Assembly: GCA_030159075.1 (NCBI GenBank)
Contig: BROG01000234.1
Coordinates: 62,001 to 126,000 of the forward strand
DNA length: 64,000 nucleotides
Source: Atrina japonica
Lineage: Eukaryota; Mollusca; Bivalvia; Pterioida; Pinnidae
Direction of reading: 5' to 3'
Part shown: piece after piece, positions 34,092 to 45,619 of the stretch
Position numbering within the stretch: position 1 is the stretch's first letter
How the letters are laid out: each line of letters starts with the position of its first letter
Position numbers and translations under genes: made by a program
The notes under the pieces: model-generated
Seen by the model: only the letters and a program-made list of their open reading frames with translations
What the model was told of the DNA's origin: nothing
Databases searched by the model: none

Positions 34092-34279
34092 ACAGTGAAA
34101 CTTGTACTTGTATATAACGACCTCCCTTAGGGACACAAGAAAACTGGTCTTTATAGGGAGGTGGTCTTTATATAAAGGTTGATTTGTACACAAATGCTAT
34201 TATTGGGAACAACAGAAAATGGTCTTTGTGACCAGGTGGTCTTTATACACAGGTGGTTGGTAAAGCCGGTTTTACTGTA
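34092..34279. mobile_element. MITE family C with ACAGTGAAACT ends
   Basis: The left end ACAGTGAAACTTGTA and right end AAGCCGGTTTTACTGTA are inverted. Inside, the word GGTCTTTATA/GGTCTTTGTG recurs four times (GGTCTTTATAGGGAGG, TGGTCTTTATATAAAG, ATGGTCTTTGTGACC, TGGTCTTTATACACAGG). Confidence 0.7.
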
Positions 34280-34339
34280 TATATAAATTTTGTGTGACTG
34301 TGTTTATCTTTTGCTATGACTCTGTATGTGTGTAGCATT

Positions 34340-34340
<1 letters not shown>

Positions 34341-34372
<32 letters not shown>
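34341..34372. repeat. Poly(T) run of 32
   Basis: Uninterrupted T32 preceded by GTAGCATTG. It could be the tail of a minus-strand retroposed sequence, but no body is recognised to its left or right. Confidence 0.9.
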
Positions 34373-34375
<3 letters not shown>

Positions 34376-34961
34376 ATTGATGAAATTTTGATCTTTTGAT
34401 ATGGAATGATATGAAATTGATTCTAAGTATGGGAATTTTATGTCAAATGCTTTGTATTCATTTTCTAATTGCACATGAAGTCAAGGAAAATTTGAGAAGA
34501 CAAAGATCATTAGATTCCTCTTATAGGTTTATTTAATTTTGATGTTGTTTTTTTTCGTCTGTGATATGTATCTCTGTAAAATTTTGTCCTATTTATCTTG
34601 GTTTGATTCACTTAATCATGGTGTACTATATCATTAGATGCCTTAAACTTACCATCATATTAAGGATTCTTGATTGATCCCAGTGGACATGTTTTGATAT
34701 ATTCAGATGGTCAAGTGTGATTGGGCAACTTTTGGTTGGGATGGAAACTACTTATATGTTCCAAAGGTGTAATGCCGGTTAGATGTTACATTGCCTTTGT
34801 TTTGGCAAAACATGTTCTAGAAATTAGTTCTAGCATTAGATGACTGATTTTGAAGTCTATATGTAGGATCTTTAAAGATATTAAATAGTGTAGATCATCA
34901 TTGGGAACATTGATTCCATAGCTGACCAAATGGTGCCCTCATTGGCAGACAATTACAGTAG

Positions 34962-35140
34962 AAACTGTCTTAAAAGACCACTGTCATAAAAGGAAAGACT
35001 GCCAGCCTTCCACAAGTAAACTGGCAAACTTTCTCTGAAATATCATCACAGATTCCCAGGCTGGAAGCTGGGATGACCAGTAGTGAGACACTTCATGGTT
35101 CAAAGTGATTCACTTGTCCACTGAACCTCCCACAAATTAA
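34962..35140 (-). mobile_element. SINE-2 fragment inserted in a MITE B end
   Basis: TACAGTAGAAACTGTC and AAAAGACCACTGTCATAAAA at the left are a family B terminus. The sequence then switches to SINE-2 (GCCAGCCTTCCACAAGTAAA, CTGGCAAACTTTCTC, then AGTGAGACACTTCATGG). The tRNA-like head is degraded at the right edge. Confidence 0.6.
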
Positions 35141-35174
35141 GACCTGAGCCATGGGCCTATGTTAGTTAGGCTTC

Positions 35175-35550
35175 TTTAACCCTTTCACCCCCAAGTGTCT
35201 TTATGGTACGCTCTTTACCTTTTAGCTCAGTCTATAATGGTATGTGGAGTCAAAAAGGTTTATGTCCAATAAATACCATGCCGTTAGACCTTGTTTTAAA
35301 TTCTGTTAGAAGAAATATGATTTGGATTTCTTTAGTTGTAGTCCCCAATGAAGAAAGAGTTTTCTCCCCTTTTCATGGCCTTCAATTTGACATAGTTTGG
35401 ATTCAAACATACAAAAACCTGAGTTTTTAAAGTAAGCAAAACAGCAGTGAGCTGCCATGTGTGATCTTTGTTCAGCTTGTGTTAAATGTAGCATTACATC
35501 GCCACATGTATTATGATGGGAGAAAGTCATAACTCTTTCTTCCATTCACT
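35175..35550. mobile_element. Probable MITE with AACCCTTTCACCCCC start
   Basis: The left end TTAACCCTTTCACCCCCAAG and the more GC-rich interior (GTACGCTCTTTACC, ACCATGCCGTTAGACC) resemble dispersed elements of this type. The right limit near GGGAGAAAGTCATAACTC is approximate and no clear complementary end was found. The 75-residue plus-strand frame inside is not convincing as a gene. Confidence 0.35.
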
Positions 35551-37087
35551 TATTGCTGTTGTTTAAAACCCAGAAATTTAAGCTTGCAGCCTTTATCTTA
35601 ATTATTCTCTTTACAGTTGAATGGATCACAATCTTAATCTAAGCTATATATACACGAATTTCAAATTTACCTGAGATTCTGGAACTGGTTTGACTATGAA
35701 CAGTTTTAAAGGAAATTATTTTTTTTCTTACCTTGTGTGCATTTTTTTTTTGGAGGTACATAAGAAAACAAATCATTTGATCTGATTTATAACTGTAGTA
35801 TGTGTAAGCTGTAGCAAGTTTGATTTATACATAACATCTTTGTTTTCTAGATGAAGTTGTTTCTTTCCCTCATTATTTACATTCAGGAGTGACATTTCTT
35901 CATTTTGTCAGTGTTGATGCAACTAATGTTATTAAAATAAGGCTGCTCACTCTGTAGAACTCTACTAGTTTCCTTTGGGAGTACTTTGTTAAACTGCTTT
36001 GATTTATCATAATACTATATCCTCACTAAACAAACACTTCAGTAGTTCAGAGTGCGCTACTGATTAATTTTAATGTAACACATGTACATTGTACTGATGG
36101 TTGCACTTTAATGATTTAGTGTACTTTTATATACAGTATATTGAAATGTTTCATTTCCTGGAAACTTGAATGAAGCTAGCCCTACATGTATGCTTAAATA
36201 TCAGCATGTTCTTACTCCATTTTTTCCTTTCATATTCAAGTCAGGTGTTTAATTTTCCATGGTATAAATTAAAAATATATCAAAAATATATATCCCTTTT
36301 TTCTTATCTCTATAAGTAAACTGTAAAATCTGAATAAAACGATAACGATTAAAAAAATCATTTGAAATTTTAAAAGAAAAAAATATACATACTCCTAGAT
36401 ACAGAATGATTAATTACTGCTGTGATGTCTCGTGATGTATGGTTGTCAAAGTCAAGGGAATCCTTTAAAGAAAAGATTGAGAAATCTTACTTTGACTAAC
36501 AACAGCTTGTCTGTCTGCTAACCTCATTTCCATATTCCAGTTTCAGTATTTTTTTTGTCACTTTTAGTGTATTGAAAAAAAATAAGTATGTATTGTTCTG
36601 TCTACAGGGATAAGTACAGACACACATCTTTGAAATAGACATCTAATGAAATGTAGATTACATCCACATTGCCTTCTATGGCTTCATCAGGAGATTTTCT
36701 GTAAAGTAAATTTATATTAAAATTAAATAATGGTTTATATTTATATGTTCTTCGTGATGGTAAATATTAACATCTTGGCATTTGAATTTTTTTCAAATTT
36801 CAAAGGCGAGAATATTAAATCAATTTATGAGCTGTTTAATATCATGCTTATCCATAGACTTGTGTCTTCCAACATTTAGTTCAAAAATGAGAACTGGGCT
36901 TAAGTCTAAAATATTTACTCATCTTTGGCTAATCCTGAAATCTGATTGGCTGAGTAGGCAAAGTTGTGAATACTCTCAGATTTGAGTAAATTCTCAAGAT
37001 TTATGGTGCCAGGCCCAGGTTTTGAAATAAATCTAAATATTCGAGTTATGATCTAGTCTGAACATTTTTATTTGGAATTGCTTATAG
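35551..37087 (+). other. Intron-like sequence
   Basis: AT-rich, no repeat or exon recognised, ending in the acceptor TGCTTATAG at 37087. Confidence 0.3.
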
Positions 37088-37160
37088 GTATGGAAGTGCA
37101 AGTTGAAGGTAGAAGATCAGGTGTGGAACACTGTGATTGACGCTGAAGTCAACTTTAAGG
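37088..37160 (+). other. Best candidate internal coding exon of the plus-strand gene, 73 bp
   Basis: The segment lies between GAATTGCTTATAG and the donor GTAAGC (37161). It is locally less AT-rich and only one frame is open throughout, giving VWKCKLKVEDQVWNTVID followed by AEVNFK. The composition is charged/aromatic and alternates hydrophobic and polar residues, as in a beta-rich globular domain. The exon would start in phase 0 and end in phase 1. I do not recognise the family. No upstream partner exon is secure; 30033-30085 is phase-compatible. It lies about 29.6 kb downstream of the proposed first exon, which is acceptable for an animal gene. It could still be a chance frame, but the splice signals and residue pattern together make it the strongest plus-strand coding signal. 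Confidence 0.5.
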
Positions 37161-37215
37161 GTAAGCAGCATGTACAGATACACCAAAAGCTGATTATATT
37201 GTACTATATAATGTA

Positions 37216-37460
37216 ATACCTACCGGTAGTAATTTTCACACCTGGTCATTTCTGCCCTTTTACGAGAGAAAGCATATTCACCCCTTCTTGAAATTAAATC
37301 TAAATTAATCACCATGTAGTCTCACGGATGACATGTATGGCAGTGCATCAGTTATTTAGCCTTAGGTGAAAATTTCACTTTTGTTTTAAATTCACTCTCT
37401 TATCTAAGGGTATTAATGGTGAAAATTCAACAGGAGTGAAAATTTCCATGTATACAGTAT
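37216..37460. mobile_element. MITE family D, diverged copy
   Basis: It runs from TTTTCACACCTGGTCATTTC and GCCCTTTTACGAGAGAAAG through TCACGGATGACATG to GGTGAAAATTCAACAGGAG and ATTTCCATGTATACAGTA. This is the same order as 57733-57967 and 59557-59772. Ends are inverted (TACTGTATACCTGGAAA type). Confidence 0.7.
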
Positions 37461-37605
37461 TTTTTCTCGGCCCTAGTTGAAGCTTGAGGTCTGTGTCAAG
37501 ATTTACCATCAAACTGAAATGCATCATATTTCACATAAGCAGTTACAGACTACTACACTGTATAAAGGAATATGGTAGCGTAAATTACCTAGGGTAAGTG
37601 GTGAG

Positions 37606-38255
37606 CCTCAACATTAGCTCATTAAATGGTTGTTGGTATCATGGTACAATGCTGGCTTGATGACAAAACTGTTTGGCTTCAACATTAGCTGATTACATAG
37701 TTGTTGCTATTGTGGTACACATTATGGCTACATGCATAGTGGTAACTCTGCCACAGAACCAATGAGCCTCAACATTAGCGGATTACAGGTACATAGATGT
37801 TGGTTTCATGGTACAATGGTGGCTTAATGATTGCCTACGTACATTATCTAACTGGTAAGTCTTAGCATACATGTAAGCTGATAGCATGGTAGATGGTATC
37901 ATTGTACAAGGATTACCTAATTATGGTACTTAGTTGGTGAGTCTCAACATTAGCTGATTACATGGTTGTTGGTAACATGGTTCAAGGATTGCTTTATTAC
38001 AGTATCTAAATGGTGAGCCTCAGCATAAGCTGATTACATAGTTGATGGTATCATTGTACAAGGATTACGTAATTACGGTACTTAATTGATGAGTCTCAAC
38101 ATTAGCTGATTACATAGTTGATTGTAACATGGTTCAAGGATTACCTTATTACAGTACTTAATTGGTGAGTCTCAACATTAGCTGATTACATGGTTGTTGG
38201 TGGTACACACTATGGTTACACGCCTAGTGTTAACTCGGCCACAGAACTGATGAGT
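37606..38255 (+). repeat. Minisatellite, ~77-bp unit, about 8 copies
   Basis: The marker CTCAACATTAGCTGATTACA recurs at about 37610, 37680, 37770, 37945, 38097 and 38174, with more diverged versions near 37863 and 38023. Units carry GGTTGTTGGTA(T/A)CATGG and CAAGGATTACCT. Two alternating subtypes (ATCATTGTACAAGG and AACATGGTTCAAGG) suggest a ~155-bp higher-order period in the right half. Confidence 0.88.
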
Positions 38256-39179
38256 TGTGTTATTATCTAAACATTGCTAGTGGTTAGTGATACTATACCA
38301 TATCTTTCACCTGTTAATTGCCAGGTGACACAGTGTAAACTGTATCTGGATGCCAATGTAGACAAAATTTACTTTATCTTATATAATGTATCAGAGAAAT
38401 ATGAGGTATATGTACCAATACATGTGTGTGTACACGAGTGAAAAGATTTTTCACTTTGATTGCTAAAATGGGAAAGACATGTAATTTTTGCCCTTTATGT
38501 TTAATATTGCTCTGTCCTTCGTGGTTGATGTAATATTGGTAAAGAACATGGAAGAACCTGTCTTAACTAACCACTGTTTACAAAGACCACCTACCTTGAC
38601 AAACCACGTCTAAAAAAACAGCAAATGGTCCTCTCAATAAAACCTCATTTGAGAGACCACATATTTATCAATATGTTATTCCTTCCTCATGATTTCTTGT
38701 GAAGTCATTGGTCAGTTAACATTTTTATTAAAATATTTTCAGCTGACTCTATATTTGTAAGGTGATTTTGTTTAGCAGGATGATAAAAATATATATATCA
38801 AATACACAGAAATGAACTTATGTATGCCTATGGTTTGTTTTCTTCAAGTGTGGCAACCTCTTTTTGAAATCAACTAAAGGACTATATATGATAGAGATGC
38901 CTATATACCCACCAATGAAATGAAAATTAAGTATTTCTTGTTAAGTACATGGTTGTACACATTATGAAGTTTAAGATTAGCATTTTACATACACACTGAA
39001 AACAAAAGTTTCCTTGTCAGGAAAGTGTCTTAAAATCGACACTAAAATATGTATATTTTCAATATTTTATCTATTTCATTCTATTTTTGAGCCTTTGGGG
39101 GTAAAATGAAGTATGAGCACAGCCTTGGACAAGAAAGATATTCCACACTCCATTGATTATGTTCATTAACTATTTTGTG
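38256..39179. other. Intron-like sequence with a MITE B remnant
   Basis: Around 38545-38665 GAACCTGTCTTAACTAACC, AAAGACCACCTACC and CATTTGAGAGACCACAT form a degraded family B copy. Nothing else is recognised. Confidence 0.35.
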
Positions 39180-40160
39180 TACGAAGGGAGTCCAAAGCTG
39201 CGTTCAATATAAACAAACAACTTTTCATATGAACAACACGTCCATGGATTACGTCGTACAGAACTTCCGGTTGTTTTGACGGCTACAGAAGGCGTTCATT
39301 TATTTTCGTCGAGGACCATACATAATAGAAACAAACTATACTTGACAAACCAGGAAACCCCACTGTTGTTGCATAGGCTATAAATAGCTACAGTGGGTAG
39401 TTTCTTCTCTTTTTATCGCTGGGTCCATATTACTGCGGCAATCACATTCTTAATACTAACTGGCAAATACTGAGTACTGTAATCAAAGTGCTAGGCTACA
39501 ATGCTTTGTTTTTCTTTTATTCTTCGAATTCTCGTCAATAGATCTGCTCGACAACTTTTCACTAAAGATAAGTAGAATCTACGGTAAACTTGCTTCCCTG
39601 AGAGATCGAATATGCCTAACTTTGGCCATTTGGGTTACGCATTACCAACTGGTAACCCGTAATACGAGCCGTATACTACCGTAGACCATTGGATCAGTGT
39701 TTTTTTATCCATAGTAGATATACAATATGATGAATTGACTACTACATGTAGGTCAGTTTACAGTTAGCCTGATCTGGTTGCTTGGTTCTAATGCATTTCT
39801 TTACCCGAGCGCCGAATACAGGCCAACTGCACAGAATCTATTTTTAGAATGTTACATCTGAACTCCGGCATCACCGACACTTTTATCAAGTGTATACGTT
39901 GAATTTTTAAAGTAAATAATATCACTGTTTTAAAAATAGGAGTATAGATCGATGAGGTAATCTATAGTACATTTTTTAGTTTTCCAAAGTAAGCAATACA
40001 AATACAAAATGTAAGGATATACAACTAGCGACTGCATTCTCTTGTTGGGTCTTAAATCAGACTGTTTAACATTTTACGCCAATTTTGCATATAAGTTAAT
40101 GTGGCGTAATGGTTAGCACGTCAGATTGTGAATTCCGGGGTTCGAATCTGCTTGTCGTAC
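39180..40160. promoter_or_regulatory. CpG-rich patch with ETS-type site and TATA box
   Basis: I count about 28 CpGs in 39180-39880, several times the density of the surrounding DNA. Notable words are ACTTCCGG at 39263-39270 (ETS consensus), TATAAATA at 39379-39386, TTCGTCGAGG, GAGCGCCG and a GGGTTAC...GTAACCC hairpin at 39632-39658. No open frame of gene length is present. It may be an internal or alternative promoter, an enhancer kept unmethylated, or a young insertion such as a solo LTR (a TATA box would fit), although no terminal repeats or TSD were found. Confidence 0.4.
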
Positions 40161-40171
40161 TTTTTTTTTTT
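40095..40171 (+). pseudogene. tRNA-like pseudogene, His (GTG) anticodon position, with T-run terminator
   Basis: TGGCGTAATGG (40102-40112) fits an A-box and GGTTCGAATC (40139-40148) a B-box, with TTGTGAA between them as an anticodon loop reading GTG. The anticodon and T stems are only partly paired, the acceptor stem does not pair and no variable/T-stem symmetry is preserved, so it is not a functional tRNA. T11 follows immediately and would terminate pol III. It could equally be the head of a truncated SINE. Confidence 0.55.
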
Positions 40172-43100
40172 CTTTTTATACTATATTTTAAAAGGAATAC
40201 ATTTTACATATACATATATTTTTCACCAGATAAAATTTATCTGTGGAATAAACTTCATTTTGTTGAAATAATTTTTCACCAGACTTAACACAAAAGTTCA
40301 TTAAGTCACTGGAGTTCCATTGACTTAACATGACCTTGAAATGACCTTTGGGGTCAAGAGAGCAAGTCAAACTACTTATATCTCAACTTTAGGCGATATG
40401 TAGAACCTGTTATGAAAATATGACCATCCACCATTTGGGGGCCGTTTTGGACCCTTATCATATATAGTCCTTTATACAAGTATCAAATTGACTTTATATT
40501 GACACATATGTTATATGTTTAAATTCATTTATCAATTGAAGAATATTTTTTTATTACAACAAATCCTTACATTATAATTGGATTCTTACTATATAATTAG
40601 TATATAAAATTCCTGAGAGGGTATACATAGTAGTAGTAGGAATTGGCACCCCCTGAAAATTGCCTGTTTTGACAATATTTTTCTCTAGTTTGCTATTTCC
40701 ACTACCACCCTCTCAGGAATGTTACATATATATATGCACTAGCAGATATGGTGGTCTCTTTATACAGTTTCCACTTTTGAATAATAAAACTAGAAATATA
40801 AAAAAAAGTCGAAAAAAAGGGAGAGCGTGCAAAATAACTTCTTGTCCTACACCAACTGAGTATAGAAATGTTTATACTTTTACTGAAAACATTTCATAAA
40901 TCTCGCAACATTGAAAAAGGCATAAATCTTTTGCTCTATTAGTTTCTCATTTCAAGTTGAGGCAGTTTTTGTTTTTATCATTTCATATCTGTAGATAACA
41001 AAATTGCATTAATGATAAATGCTATGTTTGAGTGTCAGTCATGACTCTGTGTGGATATACTCCACTACTATAATCTTGAACCATATTACCTCATAAATGT
41101 GAAAAGATAAACACAGTTTTAGTCGGCTTTTTTTTGTGTTTTCTTCAAAACATAAAAATTGCTATTGAATATAAAGTGGTCAGAAAGAATGCAGTGTTTT
41201 TTGCGCTTCTTCATATTAATAATATTAATGGTTTTCTAGACATGTAAAATTTTACTTGAAACAACCTTTGACAGGAAAATGAGGCAAAATGATAGAAGAG
41301 CTCGTAGCGGAAGGCAGTACAATGTATACTCAATAATGGTGATCATTGTTATTTCAAAATATAGCGGCAAACTTAGCATAGATTGCAGTGAATTGAAAAC
41401 AGTTTTAAGTACTGGCAATTATTCTTGTTGTAAATGTTCAATTTAAGTTACATAAAATTATTTCAAAATCTTTCAGTTACTAAGCTGACATTTTCTTCAT
41501 AAGCCAAAAAAAGAGGCATAAATGAATTATGGGACTTAAAAAGTTGTTGAATATATATATGTATATATACACTTCAGGAGTTGTGAAGATTGTTAAGCGG
41601 TTAAACATCGCACATTCCTCTCAATTTTAATGGTAACCAAGGACTGTTTGACATTAACTTATATTTAAGCATTTTTCATCTGATTTTAGTACATGCAGAT
41701 TTCTTGTCACAGTAGGGCATGTCATGTTAAAGAACTGAACTGCATTGACATATCCCAGTATTTCTTAAAATTTCTAGCATTTCACAATGACCTGGTGAAG
41801 TCTTGATGACCTGGAGAAGTCTCAGTATGAGTAAAAATCTTTAAACTGGGCATAAGAAATACCATTGAAAGGAAAACTGATATTGGCATATAGAGTGATT
41901 GCCCTTTAAGGAAACACGATTTCCATCCAAAACCTGTTCTATTTCACATACAGGGAATCAGTGATTAACAGCATGTGTAGAACAATGCTACACATTTGAA
42001 CACCGATTTACAATTGTCAAATGAGCGTGTATTCATGGAAAGTCCCTTACATGTATAAGTACATTTACACTTTTTGGAATAGAAATTGATTACTGGTACT
42101 ACAAATCACTCTTCTTTTGTGGCACATTAAATTTAGTGTAAATCTGAAAGACCCTCTAGGAGTCCAGCATTTTTCTTTTCTAAAAATTTGTACGGGTACC
42201 TGTTAGATAAATTAAGCTGAGGAAATGAAAATTGTATATCTCCGCTTAAACAAGCAAGGTACATGTGAAGACATAAAAATTCATTATCTGACTGATTATG
42301 TATGCATGTATTTATATATACAGGTAAAATGTTAGATGTATCTAAGATTATGTCCAGGTACAATGTACCTTTAGATCTGCACAAGTGCTTTTAAAAGTTC
42401 ATTTATTCCATGATACCGGCAGGTAAATTCATCATCATAGCTAATTTTCTACTTTTGATTAAATTTTTATGTTAATTTGGAATGAAAGCGTAAAATAAGT
42501 TTTGGAGTTAAACGTACACTTATAAATAGAAGTGTGAAAGTTTGTGCACTTGAGGACATATTTACATTAGTTTTTTTTTTCTTAAATGTCTTGGCAAACA
42601 GCAGAAGATGTAATCCTAGTATTTTTATGATCAACTTAATAACTTGTTTCTGTTGAACTGCTAGTTACTGTATCCATGTTTACCAGTATCTGAAAATAGT
42701 CTTCATATGACTTTGAACTTTGAGAGGAAAATTGTTATTTACATATATATCTGAAATGAAAGTTAAATACAAAACTGATAGAAAAATGAAAAAGGAATAT
42801 GTTGCCATAGTAGAAATGTTTTTACGGTGTGTAATGTACATTTGTTGAACATATTTCATGCAAGATTTACAGTCAATTCACAAAAACATTTCTCCTCAGT
42901 CTTTAAATTGATCAGAAAATTGTTAGTTACTTGCATATTATATGTAAAATGTCTGCTAATCTAAAATCTTTGGAGGAGGAATATCACAAGAATTTTGGAA
43001 ACTTTCCAGTTGTTTTTCTAAATGAATATGGCATCTTGGCAAATTTCTTTTGTGTTGTTTATTAAAGTAAAAAGACGAAGAATATCAACGCATTTATCTT

Positions 43101-44065
43101 TCATTTATCGTTCATATTTTTAAAATGATTCGACATTAAAGAAGACAGGAGTTGTTAAGGAGTATTAATCCCTTATTCTTATCTACATTTTCTACCTTCC
43201 ATTGTTCCGACAAAAACAATGAAAGTTGAAGTTGATATTTTTCAGTGCAGTACATAGGCAATCTTGATGCTTAAGAATTTGCAGATGTGAAAAGAAGCAA
43301 GGTTTTTTTATTTGCTAAGTTTTTACTTAGTATCAGATCTAAATGTGTTGTTCGTAATCAGCTGTCATTGTCTGTTTTTGTTTACCGCTGGGGAGCTTGA
43401 AGGTAAAACACGATTATAAAAAGAAATGCATTCTATTTTAGACGAATAAAACTTCTTAAATGGAAACATTATGATTTAGATAATGACAATTCTCAAGTTC
43501 CAGTTAGTTTATAGAATAACTAAAATTATTGGAGATCTAAAAGTAAATTATATGCTTTCTTCTGTTGTCCTTGTAATTGTCACTGATCTATATTTTTCCC
43601 AGTCTTAAACACATTGTACTAATTTTACTTAGATGACATCTAACTTTCATTGTTATCAGCTTATGGCTTAAAATGACAAACACAAAGGAAGAAATATTTC
43701 AGTCTATATGTTTAACTGTATGTCTGTTGGTCTGATGGATGGAGTCACACTTTCACATTAATGGCCAGGAAAATACATGTACCATTTTTTGGGTATACAT
43801 AAAATGTAATTAAGGTCATCACATTTACATGCAACACCTGCTGAAAGTCAAGGTCACTTTAGTTAAGTCAAGGTCATTTTATGTTACTAGTTCTTCTCAA
43901 AACGCTTGGCTTTGAAATTTGATTTCAGTCTTTCCCTTTTAAAGAAATTTAACTAGTCACATATAATATTTAATCGTATTTATGTGTAACCATCCCCATC
44001 AACCTATTTTTTCTGTGGAATATCAATAAACAGATGTCCTCTTTTTTCTCTGGCTTTTATTTCAG
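40172..44065. other. Intron-like sequence
   Basis: AT-rich, no exon supported. 41690-41850 is a degraded plus-orientation SINE-1 (GTCATGTTAAAGAACTGAAC, CAGTATGAGTAAAAATCTTT). 40540-40730 has a GAGAGGGT / ACCCTCTC inverted pair about 80 bp apart (CCTGAGAGGGTATACATAG versus CCACCCTCTCAGG), possibly a tiny hairpin element. Confidence 0.35.
40611..40711. repeat. Short inverted repeat CCTGAGAGGGT / ACCCTCTCAGGA
   Basis: TTCCTGAGAGGGT near 40611-40622 and ACCCTCTCAGGAA near 40697-40711 are perfect complements separated by about 75 bp. They could be the ends of a very small palindromic insertion. Confidence 0.5.
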
Positions 44066-45224
44066 CTCTATCTTTAGTTTTTAATTCACTGATTATGAAG
44101 TTGATTAATGATGGTTCAGTTCAAATATACTACTAAAGCAGCGACGCCAGAGGGTTACTACACAGAGATGGGAGATATGTTAACTTTATTGTTACTCAAA
44201 GTACTGGAACCCGCAAATATCAAATTTATTAACATTATCTTGTTAGCATTTGGTTGGATTTTTTCCCTAATGATAAAGTTGTTTATTGAATGAAATATTG
44301 ATATTTTAATTCTGTTGATTTATGTTGCCCCACGCTCCGAGTAATTCGCTGTAAACTGTGAGAATATTAAATGAGGCTTTTTTGCATCTTTTTATCCTTC
44401 ATGTATGGTTACCAAGTTTGACCACAAGCATACATATTTCATATCAATTACACATTTGATAACATCTCATTAAATAAAGAACCAATACTTTTTTTCTTTC
44501 TTTCTTCTACTACATAGATGTAATGGTGGTAAGTTTCCCCTGAGATCTAGATAACAACATGAAATTTTTATGGCACACACCTAGGTGGACAAATTTCCCA
44601 AAGGATCTTAAAGTTTATCACTAATTGACATTTTATAGTATGATACATAGCTTGTCAGGGAATATTAAAGTGAAAATTTCAACTTTTGTTGTATGGATAT
44701 ATATCTGTGTTTTCCAAAAGAACAGATCATCACTGTACCCTGGCCACTGACTAATTGAACTTTGCTATTTTTTGTGATAAAAATTATTTTTGGTCTTCCT
44801 TATTGATGCTTTATTAGGATGGAATTCAATCAAATGTGCATGGTAATCTTGTAGCAATACAGTTAGAACACTGTCTTGACCAGTAATTGAATCTTACGAT
44901 GGACAGTGTAAACTTGAACTGATTTACTTGTTCTATAGATTGACCCAGACATTTTAAATAAAAAGTAGACAATTTGATAGTACAGAAATAAAGAGAGAAA
45001 TAAGTAGTACTTTCATTTCCTTGTCACTATTTGATTGAGTGTTTTGCTTCAGCTAGAAAGCTCTAAATTGCCAACAACAACAAAATTTCAAAACTTTTTC
45101 TGTAAATGGTTTCTGAATTAGCCAACCAAATTAAGTGTAGAAAATTTTCATTGTCCTTGACCAGTCTACAAGAAAGGTAATGGCTATACTGTTTTAAGCT
45201 GTCTTGTCTTATTATGATTAATGT

Positions 45225-45395
45225 AGAGTGGAACCTGTCTTGAGAAACCACTGCAGTGAACGATTATCTTTTGAGACCACATTTTGAAAACTTGGATAGT
45301 TATCTCTGTAAATAAAACCTCTGTTTGGGGCCCCCTGCCTTGAGAGACCACATTTCATTGGGAGAAAGGGTGGTCTCTTAAGGCAACTTCCACTG
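45225..45395. mobile_element. MITE family B copy
   Basis: The left end AGAGTGGAACCTGTCTTGAG and right end GGTGGTCTCTTAAGGCAAC plus TTCCACTGT are inverted. Inside are AAACCACTGCAGTGAACG and AGAGACCACATTT. Confidence 0.75.
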
Positions 45396-45619
45396 TTTAC
45401 TATTGTTTCTTTATGTTTTACCAAGCATTTTCACTTACAGATTTATATTGCCAGCCAATTGCATGCTTTAAATTTTAACCTATTCTAAAGGTATAGGTTG
45501 GTACAGTAAGTGCTCTTAGTTTTGCCATGTCAACCGTGATAGGGGATAGATACATTGAAATATTTCAAGATCTTACTCTTTACTGACAGGTTCATGGTCT
45601 ATGGTTTCCTGTTCAGCTT

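Noticed and set aside
33774..34193. 139-codon minus frame with a His/Thr repeat
   Set aside because: It runs through a MITE end and the (TG)n microsatellite.
35203..35430. 75-codon plus frame followed by GTAAGC
   Set aside because: It falls in a probable dispersed element and the peptide has no recognisable feature.
37543..37601. Segment between CATAAGCAG and GTAAGTGG with one open frame
   Set aside because: The phase does not fit the 37088-37160 exon, the pyrimidine tract is poor, and the donor belongs to the edge of the 77-bp minisatellite.
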